From assembly GCA_013288465.1 (NCBI GenBank), contig JABDBT010000026.1, positions 1 to 24,862 on the forward strand: 24,862 nt of DNA. Reading direction: 5' to 3'. This document shows, piece after piece, positions 7,683 to 16,680 of this stretch; position 1 is the first letter of the stretch; each line of letters starts with the position of its first letter. The position numbers and the translations under genes were made by a program. A model generated the notes under the pieces. That model was not told the origin of the DNA and did not search any database. It worked only from the letters and a program-made list of their open reading frames with translations. Source of the DNA: Bacteroidota bacterium (GTDB lineage Bacteria > Bacteroidota > Bacteroidia > Sphingobacteriales > Sphingobacteriaceae).

Positions 7683-7919
7683 CTTAATGCAATTTATAAT
7701 ACATCATTTTATATGTAAATATACCAGTTTATATTAAATTTAATAACATGGCTATTTTTACCATTTTTTAAAAAACCGGCCAATTTATTTATGCGATATC
7801 ATTTATCCCCTGTTTTTTAATGATTTGCAATATAGTGCAATGTATTTTTTATAATTTTATCTGGCAGTAACAATTCTGTGTTATTACTGCCGGTGCCCAA
7901 TTAATTAACCTAACGCTGC
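7683..7919. promoter_or_regulatory. Divergent promoter region with a leader hairpin
   Basis: This very A/T-rich divergent region must hold promoters for the minus-strand receiver gene and the plus-strand DUF6377 gene. On the plus strand TTTG at 7824-7827 and TAATTTTA at 7852-7859 (one mismatch to TAnnTTTG) could be a Bacteroidota promoter, but the 24-bp spacer is long. A clear hairpin follows: GGCAGTAA (7863-7870) pairs perfectly with TTACTGCC (7884-7891), loop 13 nt, ending 28 bp before the ATG at 7920. It could be an mRNA leader structure or an operator dyad. No confident promoter is visible for the minus strand. Confidence 0.4.
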
Positions 7920-9500
7920 ATGAGAAAACTATTACTTTTAATTCCTTTTGTATTTTGTTTTCATTGTGCTTTCTCGGGGTCGGGTAATGATAGCTTACTT
8001 ACCAGGCTTAATACTGCCCTGGATAAGAAAAAATCATACGATGCTGATAAGTTAAAACGGATCGACAGCCTTAAAAAACTGTTAACTATCAATAAACTCG
8101 ATTTAGAAAGACGCTACAGCATTAATTTAATGCTGTATAACGAGTATAAATCATTCAATTATAATACGGCTTATAGCTATTCGCAAAAATTACAACAGAT
8201 AGGCCGTTTATTAAACGATCCGGTAAAAATAGCTTACGGGAAAATCAAGCTGGGCTTTATCCTGCTTTCCTCGGGCATGTTTAAAGAAACTTTTGATTCA
8301 CTAAAAACGGTTAAGGTTAATTTATTGCCCGATTCGGCCAAAACCGAATATTACTTTTTAACTGCCCGCACCTATTATGACCTCGCCGACTATGATCAGG
8401 ACGATTACTACACGCTTATATATAACGAACGTGCAGGCCGGTATATTGATTCGGGCACTATGCTTTGCCCCGCCAACTCGTTTGAATATATTTATTATAA
8501 CGGGTTAAAATATTTAAAAAACGGCAATACCAAAAAGGCGGTTATCGACCTCAAAGCATTGATAAAAACCTATAAACTAACCTACCACCAATATGCGGTA
8601 ACTGCCTCAACATTAAGCGACCTTTATATACGAAATGCCCAACCTGATAGCGCTATTGACCTATTGATGCAGGCTGCCGTTGCCGATGTAAAATCATCAA
8701 CCAAAGAGGCTGCCGCTATGCTAAACCTGGCCCAGTTGCTGCATAAAAACGGCGATATAACCAATGCCTACGTTTTTATTAAACAGGCAATGGACGATGC
8801 GAGTTACTATGGCGCCCGGCAGCGCAAATTACAGGTAAGCGCTATTTTACCCATCATAGCCGGCGAAACCATAAACTCGGTAGAAAAGCAGCGGCTGGCC
8901 CTGTTTTTTTATGCCGCGCTTTTAACCATATTACTGGTGATCATTTATAAACAGCTGCAAAAGCTAAAACAGGCTGATAAAGCTATAGTTGATGCCAACC
9001 ATAACCTACAGGAAACCAACCATAAATTAAACGAAGCCAACACCATCAAAGACGAATACATAGGCTATTATTTTAATCTGATATCTGAATATATCAACAA
9101 GCTTGAAAAGTTTAAACGATCAGTAGATAATAAGCTCATCACTAAAAGATATGATGATATTGGTATTTTGGTTAATAACATTAACCTCACCAAAGAGCGG
9201 GAAGAGCTGTTTATCAATTTTGATAAAGCCTTCCTTAAAATATTCCCCAACTTTGTTGATGGTTATAATGCCCTGTTCAATGAAGAGAACCGCGTAAAGC
9301 TATTGCCCAACCAGTTGCTAAATACCGATCTGCGCATTTTTGCCCTGGTAAGGCTGGGCATAAATGATACCGAAAAGATCGCTCATATACTGGAATATTC
9401 TGTTAATACCATCTATAATTACAAAACGCGTATCAAAAGTAAATCAAACGTGCATAATGACGAGTTTGAGCACGCTATTATGGCCATAAAAGCCATTTGA
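7920..9500 (+). CDS. DUF6377-type membrane regulator with C-terminal LuxR-like HTH
   Basis: This 526-residue protein is built like the DUF6377 regulators of Bacteroidota. It has a signal sequence (1-19), a periplasmic helical repeat region (TPR-like, about 45-300), one membrane segment (about 326-343), a cytoplasmic coiled coil (about 344-380), a conserved helical region with DEYIGYYFNLISEYI and LFINFDKAFLKIFPNFVDGYN, then a helix-turn-helix at about 470-510 (LRIFALVRLGINDTEKIAHILEYSVNTIYNYKTRIKSKS) of the LuxR type. In this family, a polysaccharide-derived signal is thought to be sensed across the membrane and to control the adjacent sus-like genes. Here the gene sits immediately upstream of susC in the same direction, separated by two hairpins and a 412-bp gap. 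The target is therefore probably the susC promoter near 9633-9664. No receiver or kinase domain is present. The assignment is from recognised architecture. Confidence 0.85.
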   Translation: MRKLLLLIPFVFCFHCAFSGSGNDSLLTRLNTALDKKKSYDADKLKRIDSLKKLLTINKLDLERRYSINLMLYNEYKSFNYNTAYSYSQKLQQIGRLLNDPVKIAYGKIKLGFILLSSGMFKETFDSLKTVKVNLLPDSAKTEYYFLTARTYYDLADYDQDDYYTLIYNERAGRYIDSGTMLCPANSFEYIYYNGLKYLKNGNTKKAVIDLKALIKTYKLTYHQYAVTASTLSDLYIRNAQPDSAIDLLMQAAVADVKSSTKEAAAMLNLAQLLHKNGDITNAYVFIKQAMDDASYYGARQRKLQVSAILPIIAGETINSVEKQRLALFFYAALLTILLVIIYKQLQKLKQADKAIVDANHNLQETNHKLNEANTIKDEYIGYYFNLISEYINKLEKFKRSVDNKLITKRYDDIGILVNNINLTKEREELFINFDKAFLKIFPNFVDGYNALFNEENRVKLLPNQLLNTDLRIFALVRLGINDTEKIAHILEYSVNTIYNYKTRIKSKSNVHNDEFEHAIMAIKAI

Positions 9501-9518
9501 TTATTGCACAAAAACCGA

Positions 9519-9545
9519 AAACCCTTTATATTGGGTTTATATTTT
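9519..9545 (+). terminator. Candidate terminator after the DUF6377 gene
   Basis: AAACCC (9519-9524) pairs with GGGTTT (9533-9538) across an 8-nt loop and is followed by ATATTTT. It begins 19 bp after the stop codon, a typical distance. The stem is short, so termination may be partial. Confidence 0.5.
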
Positions 9546-9580
9546 AACAAAACTAAATCCGAAATAATAAACTGATTACC

Positions 9581-9612
9581 AACCAATTACATTAATATGT
9601 AATTGGTTTTTG
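9581..9612 (+). terminator. Strong A/T-rich hairpin with T-run, second terminator candidate
   Basis: AACCAATTACAT (9581-9592) and ATGTAATTGGTT (9597-9608) form a perfect 12-bp stem with a TAAT loop, followed by a T-rich tract (TTTTTG, through 9612). It lies 80 bp beyond the DUF6377 stop and 25 bp before the susC promoter candidate. It could be a terminator insulating susC from read-through, or a DNA dyad bound by a regulator. Position and trailing T-run favour a terminator. Confidence 0.5.
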
Positions 9613-9632
9613 TTTATATTCTGTTTTTGAAA

Positions 9633-9664
9633 TTTGCCCCCGGCTATTATATCAACTCTCTTTG
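9633..9664 (+). promoter_or_regulatory. Candidate susC promoter (Bacteroidota -33/-7 type)
   Basis: TTTG at 9633-9636 is followed after exactly 20 bp by TCTCTTTG at 9657-9664, one mismatch from the Bacteroidota -7 consensus TAnnTTTG. The spacing agrees with the usual 19-21 bp. Transcription would start near 9670, giving a leader of about 240 nt before susC. This is inference from consensus only. Confidence 0.4.
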
Positions 9665-9669
9665 ATATG

Positions 9670-9704
9670 TAATTGCATTGGCACCACAAGGTGCTTAGCA
9701 ATTA
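9670..9704 (+). promoter_or_regulatory. Two-segment hairpin in the susC leader
   Basis: The outer arms TAATTGC (9670-9676) and GCAATTA (9698-9704) pair perfectly. So do the inner arms GCACC (9681-9685) and GGTGC (9690-9694), closing on an ACAA loop. An asymmetric internal loop (ATTG against TTA) separates them. It begins where the candidate promoter predicts the transcript 5' end, so it could cap the mRNA with a stable stem. As DNA it could instead be a downstream operator. There is no U-run, so it is not a terminator. Confidence 0.45.
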
Positions 9705-9740
9705 ACAATTATAACCTGTTTATCTAACTCTTATTGTAAT

Positions 9741-9833
9741 ATGAAAATGTATCAACAACCTTACCCGGTATTGAAGCAGTTTTGCCTGTACGCTATACCG
9801 GATAAAAGTAAAAATCACCTGCTTTCGGGCTAA
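9741..9833 (+). CDS. Possible 30-codon leader ORF upstream of susC
   Basis: ATG at 9741 opens a 30-codon frame (MKMYQQPYPVLKQF...) ending at TAA 9831-9833, 79 bp before the susC ATG. The peptide is not hydrophobic enough for a signal peptide and matches no family I know. It is out of frame with susC, so it is not an N-terminal extension. It sits within the leader predicted from the promoter candidate, which would fit a translated uORF. Chance is a serious alternative at this length. Confidence 0.25.
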   Translation: MKMYQQPYPVLKQFCLYAIPDKSKNHLLSG

Positions 9834-9912
9834 CCCGCTCGCTGCACGGTTTTGCTGCCATGCCTGCCTTATTTAACCCTTACCAAATTATTAAAACCTA
9901 AATAAAACCATT

Positions 9913-12900
9913 ATGTATAAAAAACAATTACTACTCAAATTACTGTTTTGTCCATTGCTTTTATTGATGTCGATATCAGCTTTTGCACAACAAATATCAG
10001 TTACCGGTAAAGTAACCGATGAAAAAGGCGACCCTATCCCCGGCGCGTCTGTAACCATAAAAGGAACTGCCAAAGGGACAAATTCAAATGTAAACGGAAA
10101 TTATTCTGTTACAGTAAATGGCAGTACTGATATATTGGTGTTTACCAATATAGGGTTTGAAAGACAAGAAATGAAGGTTAATAACAAACGGGTTATTAAC
10201 GTAACCCTGCGGGACGACCAGCAACAACTAAATGAAGTGGTTGTGATTGGTTACGGCACACAAAAGCGAAGGGATATAACCGGCTCGGTCGGCTCGGTTA
10301 AAGGCGACGCGTTTAAAGATCAGCCTATAACTAACCCTATAGCCGCTTTACAGGGGCGTGTGGCCGGTGTTAACGTGGTAGAAAGCTCGGGCGCGCCGGA
10401 TGCTGCCCCAACTATCACCATAAGAGGTTTGGCATCATTTAACCAGCCCATACCGTTGTATATTGTTGACGGCGTACGCGTACCTGATATAGGTAGTCTC
10501 AATGTGCAGGATATAGCCTCAATTGACGTTTTAAAAGACGCGGCTTCGGCAGCTATCTACGGTTCGGCAGCGGCAGGCGGCGTGTTATTGATCAGCACTA
10601 AAAAAGGCGTTGACGGCAGCACGGTTCCGGCAATAAACTTTAGCACAAGAGGCAGTATAACCCAACCCAAGTTGGTTAACCTGTTGGATAAAAATGGGTT
10701 TATCCAATTAGAAAACATTGTTAACCCCAAGTTTTTTGCGGGTGCAACCCGGTTAGATACTTTGGCTAATACTGATTGGGTGCATACCTTATACCGCAAT
10801 GCCAGCGAGCAAAACTATAATTTATCAGTTGCAGGCTCATCGCCGGTGGTAAATTACCTGTTCTCGGGTTTTTATAACGCGCAAACGGGCATATTCATTA
10901 AAAACTATTCGAACATTGGCGGCGGGCGTATTAATACCGACTATAAACTGGGTAAATACATTACCATTGGCGAGCAATTAGGCATATCGCAACGCCAAAC
11001 CGACCCATTGATAGGCAGCCAGGCCGATCTGCATAACGCGCCTTTCAGAACACAGCCTATAATCCCGGTATATGATAAATACGGCAATTACGGCATTGAG
11101 CCAACCGGGTATAACGGTTTAGCTTTCTCGGGCCCTAACCCTTATGGCGCGGTACAATCAGCCAACGCGCAGAACCAGAAAAACAACCTGCAGGCCAATA
11201 TTTATGCCGATATCAAGCTGCCTTTTCATCTTGATTTCCGTACCACTATCGGGTACAATTATTACCTCGAATCGCAGGATTATTTCCAAAACGCGTACAA
11301 CTTTGGGCCGGTGGCGCTATCAACAAACTCGCTGGATAAGTATTCTATCCAAAGCACACAGTTGTTAACCAACTATGTGTTAAACTATACACAAAGCTTT
11401 GGCAAGCATAACATCAGCGCGGTTGTGGGTTATGAGCAAATCGTAAACAAGTATAATAACATCAACGCCGGCGAAACAGCCATTGGCCTGGCCGGTTATT
11501 CATTTGTACAAACCTCCGCCTCAACATTGGCTATTAATGGCCATTATGACCCTAACGGGTTGATCAAATCGCAGTTTGGGCGCATTAACTATAATTACAA
11601 CGGCCGTTATTACATATCAGGTTCTATAAGGCAGGATGCCAACTATACCGAATTTGGCCCCGCTCAGCAAAAAGGTGTTTTCCCGGCAGGTTCAGCAGGC
11701 TGGAACATCAGCGAAGAACCTTTCTTTAAGAAGATCGCTCCCGGGCTTTCATTGCTAAAACTACGCGGCAGTTATGGCACGCTGGGTAACAGCAATATCC
11801 GCCAGTACAGCTTCGTATCTACCTACAGCCAGTTTCAATCAGCCTCGGGTATTTCGGCAGGCGGGCAAAATTTCGCGCCGGGGGCTCCGCTTACCATAGC
11901 CAACTCCATAAACGGCATCCCCAACCCGGATGTACATTGGGAAACCGTTACCGAAGCTAACATTGGTATTGACGGCGAGGCGTTTAAAGGCAAGCTTTAT
12001 TTTACGGCAGAGTGGTATAACAAGAATACCAACGACATGCTTTACTCTTTACAATTACCTACAAGCGCAGGCTTTACATCGCCTTATGTTACCAACATAG
12101 GTAAAGTAAATAACAAAGGGTTTGACTTTTTGGTAGGCTACCGCGACAGGGTTGGTAAACTGGGTTATGACATCAGCGCCACAGCCGGGTTTAACAAAAA
12201 CATGGTGGTAAGCTTATCGGGCGCGGCAACTGACGCGGTTTATGATGGCTACAACTGGTACAGCAATGGCGATACCGGCTTCAACATGATGTCGAACCAA
12301 ACGTTAACCATTACCAAACCGGGGCAGCCTTTTGGTTCGTTCTACGGCTACAAAGTACTGGGTATATTCCCAACCGATGCTGCGGCAGCAGGGCAACATG
12401 TTAACGGCACAACCGCCCGTGCAGGCGACCTGCAATTCCAAGACTTGAACGGCGATGGTAAAATTGATGCAAACGACAGGCAGATAATTGGTAACCCTAA
12501 CCCTAAACTGGTATATGGTATCAATATGCATTTCAACTATCAGAATTTTGACCTGGCCTTACTGTTTAATGGTGTTGCCGGTGTACAACTATTTAATGGT
12601 GTAAAAGCTTATGAGCAATATCCGTTTGCCGATGGCAATACCACCAGCAAAGTATTTGGCGATTCGTTTTTGGGCAACAACGGGCTTACCTCACAGCCCC
12701 GCCTAGGTGTGGCATCAAGCGGCGGGTTTGCCTTAGATCCTAACCAGAATTACACCTCGGTAAATAGCTATTTTGTAGAGAGTGGTGCTTATTTAAAACT
12801 GAAGAACGTGCAGTTAGGCTACACCTTCTCAAACAGGATACTGCAAAAAATAAGTGTTAAAAACGCCCGGTTATTCGTAATGGCCAACAATGTGTTTGTG

Positions 12901-13047
12901 ATAACCAAATATACTGGCCTTGATCCGGAGTTGGGCAGTTCATTTACAGGTTCGGGCTCAGGCGCGGTTACCACACAGGGAATTGATGCAGTGACCAACT
13001 ATCCGCAAACCCGAATTTATTCAGTGGGCCTGGACGTTAATTTTTAA
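9913..13047 (+). CDS. SusC/RagA-family TonB-dependent outer-membrane transporter
   Basis: This is a 1044-residue outer-membrane beta-barrel that imports oligosaccharides with energy from TonB. The signal peptide (1-25, ISAFA then QQ) is followed by a CarboxypepD_reg-like N-terminal domain (about 28-112, VTGKVTDEKGDPIPGASV). Next comes a TonB-box region (LNEVVVIGYGTQ, 106-117), then a plug with the SusC signature (IRGLASFNQPIPLYIVDGVRV and IDVLKDAASAAIYGSAAAGGVLLISTKKG). The rest is the barrel, ending in the expected terminal aromatic (...VGLDVNF). Its length is typical. There is no N-terminal anti-sigma-interacting (secretin/TonB short N-terminal) domain, so control through a FecI/FecR system is unlikely, in keeping with a DUF6377 regulator upstream. 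The partner SusD starts 25 bp after the stop. The substrate is inferred from the neighbouring GH71 and GH97 enzymes as an alpha-glucan. Confidence 0.97.
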   Translation: MYKKQLLLKLLFCPLLLLMSISAFAQQISVTGKVTDEKGDPIPGASVTIKGTAKGTNSNVNGNYSVTVNGSTDILVFTNIGFERQEMKVNNKRVINVTLRDDQQQLNEVVVIGYGTQKRRDITGSVGSVKGDAFKDQPITNPIAALQGRVAGVNVVESSGAPDAAPTITIRGLASFNQPIPLYIVDGVRVPDIGSLNVQDIASIDVLKDAASAAIYGSAAAGGVLLISTKKGVDGSTVPAINFSTRGSITQPKLVNLLDKNGFIQLENIVNPKFFAGATRLDTLANTDWVHTLYRNASEQNYNLSVAGSSPVVNYLFSGFYNAQTGIFIKNYSNIGGGRINTDYKLGKYITIGEQLGISQRQTDPLIGSQADLHNAPFRTQPIIPVYDKYGNYGIEPTGYNGLAFSGPNPYGAVQSANAQNQKNNLQANIYADIKLPFHLDFRTTIGYNYYLESQDYFQNAYNFGPVALSTNSLDKYSIQSTQLLTNYVLNYTQSFGKHNISAVVGYEQIVNKYNNINAGETAIGLAGYSFVQTSASTLAINGHYDPNGLIKSQFGRINYNYNGRYYISGSIRQDANYTEFGPAQQKGVFPAGSAGWNISEEPFFKKIAPGLSLLKLRGSYGTLGNSNIRQYSFVSTYSQFQSASGISAGGQNFAPGAPLTIANSINGIPNPDVHWETVTEANIGIDGEAFKGKLYFTAEWYNKNTNDMLYSLQLPTSAGFTSPYVTNIGKVNNKGFDFLVGYRDRVGKLGYDISATAGFNKNMVVSLSGAATDAVYDGYNWYSNGDTGFNMMSNQTLTITKPGQPFGSFYGYKVLGIFPTDAAAAGQHVNGTTARAGDLQFQDLNGDGKIDANDRQIIGNPNPKLVYGINMHFNYQNFDLALLFNGVAGVQLFNGVKAYEQYPFADGNTTSKVFGDSFLGNNGLTSQPRLGVASSGGFALDPNQNYTSVNSYFVESGAYLKLKNVQLGYTFSNRILQKISVKNARLFVMANNVFVITKYTGLDPELGSSFTGSGSGAVTTQGIDAVTNYPQTRIYSVGLDVNF

Positions 13048-13071
13048 TAATCACCTTAAAAAACTATCAAC

Positions 13072-14901
13072 ATGTTAAAGAAAATATATATAGCAACACT
13101 GGCGGTAATTTTAATTGCCGGTTGTAAAAAGGACCCCGGCTTGCTGGTTAGTCCTACCGATCAATACAGTACCAATAATTACCCGGCAACCATTAATGAC
13201 CTGCAAAGCGTATTAGCGCCATGCTATTCAAATTTGCGCGACCCAGGCTTGTTTGGTTTCAACTTTTTGCCAAAAGCCCTTTCCAATTCCATGCACGTAG
13301 TTAACTCGGCCTATAACGGCGACCAGGCATGGAACGAAATGGCTAATACTAACCTTACAACAGGTAACTCGCACTCGTCTGACGCATGGCAGGCATTATT
13401 CACAGGCGTTAAAAACTGTAATGTCTTAATTGCAGGCGTTACGCTTTATAATACCAAATATGCCAAACCGGCCGATGCGCAAACGGTTAATTATATATTA
13501 GGGCAGGCCTACTTTTTACGCGCCTACTATTACTTTGAGTTGGAGTGTTTATTTGGCGAAAGCTATATCACCACCTCGGCCGGGAGCGATAAAATGGGCA
13601 TGCCGCTATTTAGTACCATACCGGCAACGCTTAGCGCCACGCAACAGGCACGCAGCACAACCCGCCAAACCTGGGATTTTATTGAAGGCGACCTTAAACA
13701 AGCGGCAACCTTACTTAAAGGTAAAGTATGGACCGGCAACGATGTAGGCCGCATAACCGAATGGGCTGCAAAAGGATTATTGGGCAAGGCCTATGTATTT
13801 ACACAGGATTGGGCCGATGCCAAAACCACGTTGAACGATGTGATACAAAACAGCGGTAAAACATTAATGACCTACGCGCAATACCATGACTCGTTTAACG
13901 GCAACACCGCTAATGAGTTTAACAGCGAGTCGTTATTTGAACTGAATATCGACCCAAATTCGCAGGGTGGCTATGGTATCTATAGCGGCGCTGCAAACGC
14001 AACCTCAATTGATGGGTTGATATGGGCGGCATGGTCATTAGGCGGCGATGGAACCGAGGGCGGGGCATTCCCGTTAGGTTATGGTAACGAGTACCTGCAT
14101 GATCAAAACGTATTGCGTTTTGGCTATTCCATTGGCAGTAACTACGCGCTGGTGGCTAACCCTAACTATAAATCGGCTGCGGGGCCAAGTTATAAAAACC
14201 CGCAATTGATCATGGACCCGGTTTACAAAGCAAAAGCCTTATTGGTACGCAGCGCACAAACTGCCGACCCGCGTTTGTTTGTGAACGCCATGCAGCCCTG
14301 GGTTGACTCGGTTAAGTTTGACGGGGTAAACTATGCGCCAAGCGCCAAGCCAAACTTTTTGGCAGGCAACGGGAACGTGTATGGCTGGAGCGTGCGGAAA
14401 TACTCGCCAATATATTATAATGAAGGCAGCGGCCAGGGTAACTTCCCAACCAATGAGGTTGCTGATGCCTGGAACTATTACCTGCTGCGTTTAGCCGATG
14501 TTTACTTATTATATGCCGAAGCCAGCATAGGCGGCGGCGATAATGCAACCGGGCTTGAATATATTAACAGGGTTAAACGCCGCGCCTATGGGCTGCCTGT
14601 TAGTACGCCTTCGGCAGCGGTTGATTATAAATCGCTTACTGATAAAACGGTTGCTATAAATGACCCGGTTTTGGGCAATAACCCATTGTATTATGAACGC
14701 TGGGCCGAACTGTTTAACGAAGGCCATTGGTGGTTTGACGTATGCCGCTGGAGGATAGGAAAATCAGAAGCTGCTTACTTTGGTACAGCCATAAACGTAA
14801 CCGGCCCTTTTCAATGGGACGATAGCAAATCATACGTATGGCCCATACCTATCAGCGAGCTGAATGCCAACAGTAAAATGAAGCAAAACCCGGGGTATTG
14901 A
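13072..14901 (+). CDS. SusD/RagB-family surface glycan-binding lipoprotein
   Basis: This is a 609-residue lipoprotein with signal peptide and lipobox ILIAGC, modified cysteine at C18, followed by KKDPG. It has the SusD fold signatures: an N-terminal SusD-like region with TPR-type helices (GQAYFLRAYYYFELECLFGE), the central motif AAKGLLGKAYVFTQDW, and a RagB/SusD C-terminal part (NYYLLRLADVYLLYAEASI, YYERWAELFNEGHWWFDVCRW) ending in WPIPISELNANSKMKQNPGY, the usual family ending. It forms the lid of the SusC barrel and selects the oligosaccharide. It lies 24 bp after susC and is certainly co-transcribed. No SusE/SusF-like additional binding lipoprotein is encoded downstream, so recognition of the glycan at the surface may rest on this protein alone. 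The substrate is inferred from neighbours. Confidence 0.97.
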   Translation: MLKKIYIATLAVILIAGCKKDPGLLVSPTDQYSTNNYPATINDLQSVLAPCYSNLRDPGLFGFNFLPKALSNSMHVVNSAYNGDQAWNEMANTNLTTGNSHSSDAWQALFTGVKNCNVLIAGVTLYNTKYAKPADAQTVNYILGQAYFLRAYYYFELECLFGESYITTSAGSDKMGMPLFSTIPATLSATQQARSTTRQTWDFIEGDLKQAATLLKGKVWTGNDVGRITEWAAKGLLGKAYVFTQDWADAKTTLNDVIQNSGKTLMTYAQYHDSFNGNTANEFNSESLFELNIDPNSQGGYGIYSGAANATSIDGLIWAAWSLGGDGTEGGAFPLGYGNEYLHDQNVLRFGYSIGSNYALVANPNYKSAAGPSYKNPQLIMDPVYKAKALLVRSAQTADPRLFVNAMQPWVDSVKFDGVNYAPSAKPNFLAGNGNVYGWSVRKYSPIYYNEGSGQGNFPTNEVADAWNYYLLRLADVYLLYAEASIGGGDNATGLEYINRVKRRAYGLPVSTPSAAVDYKSLTDKTVAINDPVLGNNPLYYERWAELFNEGHWWFDVCRWRIGKSEAAYFGTAINVTGPFQWDDSKSYVWPIPISELNANSKMKQNPGY

Positions 14902-14936
14902 TCAGAGATTATAATTGGTTAATTAGTTAATGTGCA

Positions 14937-14958
14937 GGGCCCCTTAACTGGGGCTTTG
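14937..14958 (+). terminator. Hairpin after susD, partial terminator or attenuator
   Basis: GCCCC (14939-14943) pairs with GGGGC (14950-14954) over a TTAACT loop, extended by two G-U pairs, then TTTGTACTT. It lies in the 97-bp gap between susD and the GH71 gene. In sus-like operons such hairpins lower expression of downstream enzymes relative to SusCD. That role here is inference. Confidence 0.45.
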
Positions 14959-14998
14959 TACTTAATTTCTTCATTTTTCACTATAACAAGCCATACTT

Positions 14999-16669
14999 AT
15001 GCCCTTTAAATACACCGGCAATTATCCGAAGTTCTGCTTTGTATTTGTTATTTGCGCATTATCATTTTGCCGGGTTTGGGCACAGGATTCGTTAAAGAAT
15101 TTACCCGAATACAGCCTGCCAATAACCGGGCAAAAATTGGTTATTGCCCATTGCATGACCAATATTATCCGGTATAAAGGCCATGAGCTGGAGGATAGCT
15201 GCAACCCGGATTATTACGCGGCAAAAGGCAATATCACATCGCCATTAGGCGGCCTTACACAGGTTAAGCCTATGGCCAATAGCCTGATGGCTAACAAAAC
15301 GCTGGATGAATCGGTTGAGTTTGAAATGCGGGCGGCAATACAATCGGGCATTGATGGCTTTCAATTCTATTATATTTTAGGCAACAATAGCTGGGACGAT
15401 ATTATAAAAGCCTATTTCCGCGTAGCGGATAAAAAGCAGATCAATTTCAAATTCACCTTCTGCATATCGCACCCAAATGGCAGTACCGAAGCTTTAAAGG
15501 TTGCCGAATTTGCCCGGCGCATTAATAATATTATGGACGAAGTTGGCCGTAACAATCCGCATTGGCTGCGCGCGCCCGACGGACGGCTTATTGTTTACCA
15601 GTGGATTGGTGAAGGGTTGGCTGATATACCGGCAGATAAACAAGGGTTGCCCGATCAGTTTTACATAGCGCGGGCCTATAAACGGTTAGCAAATGCTGTA
15701 CATGAACGTTTTGCCTGCGTATTTACAGTAAATACCGAAATTACCAAACAGGCGCTGGATGATTACCTCGACTATTTCCCGGCGGTATGGATATGGACGT
15801 TGCCGTATGACAAAAATTATATCGGGAATATGATAGCGGCCGAATGCAGGAAACGCCGCCGCACGTTCACAGGTTCGGTTTTTGCCGATTTCTATACTTC
15901 TAAACTATTAAAAAAAGACACCTGGGATATGTACCACCGGGCCGGTGAAGCGGTAAACGCCGGTATTGATAACGTAGAACGAAAATACATTACAACAGGC
16001 TTATCCTACAATTTCCGCAAGCTGTTTGAATTTGGCATTAAGCAGGATGTACCTATCATGAATGTGATAACCTGGAACGATTATCCCGAAGGGCACCACC
16101 TGGCGCCAGAAATCAACCACAATGAGGGCTTTTCCATATTGCTCAACTACTATAAATCGCAATGGAAAAAACAACCTTCTGTATATGCAGACAGGGATGT
16201 GGCTATTGCCTTTTTTAAAAAATACAACCATACCATAAAACCAAGCCCTTTTTATATCCCCGTAAAAAGCTTTCAAAAGGAAGTTATACCAGCAACCTGG
16301 GAGGACTCTATAGAAGTTGTAACGCTGCTGAAAAACGGCGGGCAGTTAACTGTAAACGGGCAAACGGTTAAGGTTGGCACCGGTCTGGTTTCAACCAAAT
16401 TAAAGGCGCGTACAGGGCCGGTTGAGATAACTGTTTTAAGCGATGGCAAAGCTACCGTTCACTTTAGCACGCCCGAAGGGATAACAGATCATCCTTATCG
16501 TGCGGATAGGCTTACCTATACTTATAGCAGCGAGTTTGACCGTTTTTATGATAATCTTTTCCCGGGCTTTAAGCCTGAATATTCGCACGAATACAATCCC
16601 GGGTTTGATCAAAACCATCACCATACTAAAAATACTGAGGCTTCAAACAGGATGAAGCCGGCAAACTAA
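14999..16669 (+). CDS. GH71-type endo-alpha-1,3-glucanase
   Basis: This is a 556-residue exported glycoside hydrolase. The signal peptide (about 1-28, ending RVWA then QD) has no lipobox cysteine at a cleavage site, so it is probably periplasmic or released. The (beta/alpha)8-type catalytic domain (about 46-395) begins KLVIAHCMTN, has SGIDGFQFYY (D119) after strand 2, WIWTLPYD near 264-271, and the family landmark ITWNDYPEGHHLAP at 357-370, which corresponds to 'TWNDYGESHY' in fungal mutanases. A C-terminal beta-rich domain of about 120 residues (about 420-520) and an unusual polar His/Asn tail follow. GH71 enzymes cleave alpha-1,3-glucan, mostly known from fungi. Bacterial members are fewer. 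The stop overlaps an upstream ATG of the GH97 gene (TAATG), so the two are translationally close. An alternative is a related, uncharacterised alpha-glucanase family. Confidence 0.82.
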   Translation: MPFKYTGNYPKFCFVFVICALSFCRVWAQDSLKNLPEYSLPITGQKLVIAHCMTNIIRYKGHELEDSCNPDYYAAKGNITSPLGGLTQVKPMANSLMANKTLDESVEFEMRAAIQSGIDGFQFYYILGNNSWDDIIKAYFRVADKKQINFKFTFCISHPNGSTEALKVAEFARRINNIMDEVGRNNPHWLRAPDGRLIVYQWIGEGLADIPADKQGLPDQFYIARAYKRLANAVHERFACVFTVNTEITKQALDDYLDYFPAVWIWTLPYDKNYIGNMIAAECRKRRRTFTGSVFADFYTSKLLKKDTWDMYHRAGEAVNAGIDNVERKYITTGLSYNFRKLFEFGIKQDVPIMNVITWNDYPEGHHLAPEINHNEGFSILLNYYKSQWKKQPSVYADRDVAIAFFKKYNHTIKPSPFYIPVKSFQKEVIPATWEDSIEVVTLLKNGGQLTVNGQTVKVGTGLVSTKLKARTGPVEITVLSDGKATVHFSTPEGITDHPYRADRLTYTYSSEFDRFYDNLFPGFKPEYSHEYNPGFDQNHHHTKNTEASNRMKPAN

Positions 16670-16680
16670 TGTACCACCAG

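Noticed and set aside
16612..16626. The His-rich NHHHTK stretch near the GH71 C-terminus as an engineered tag
   Set aside because: It is three histidines followed by native-looking codons, with no linker or vector sequence. Metal-binding significance is not supported either.
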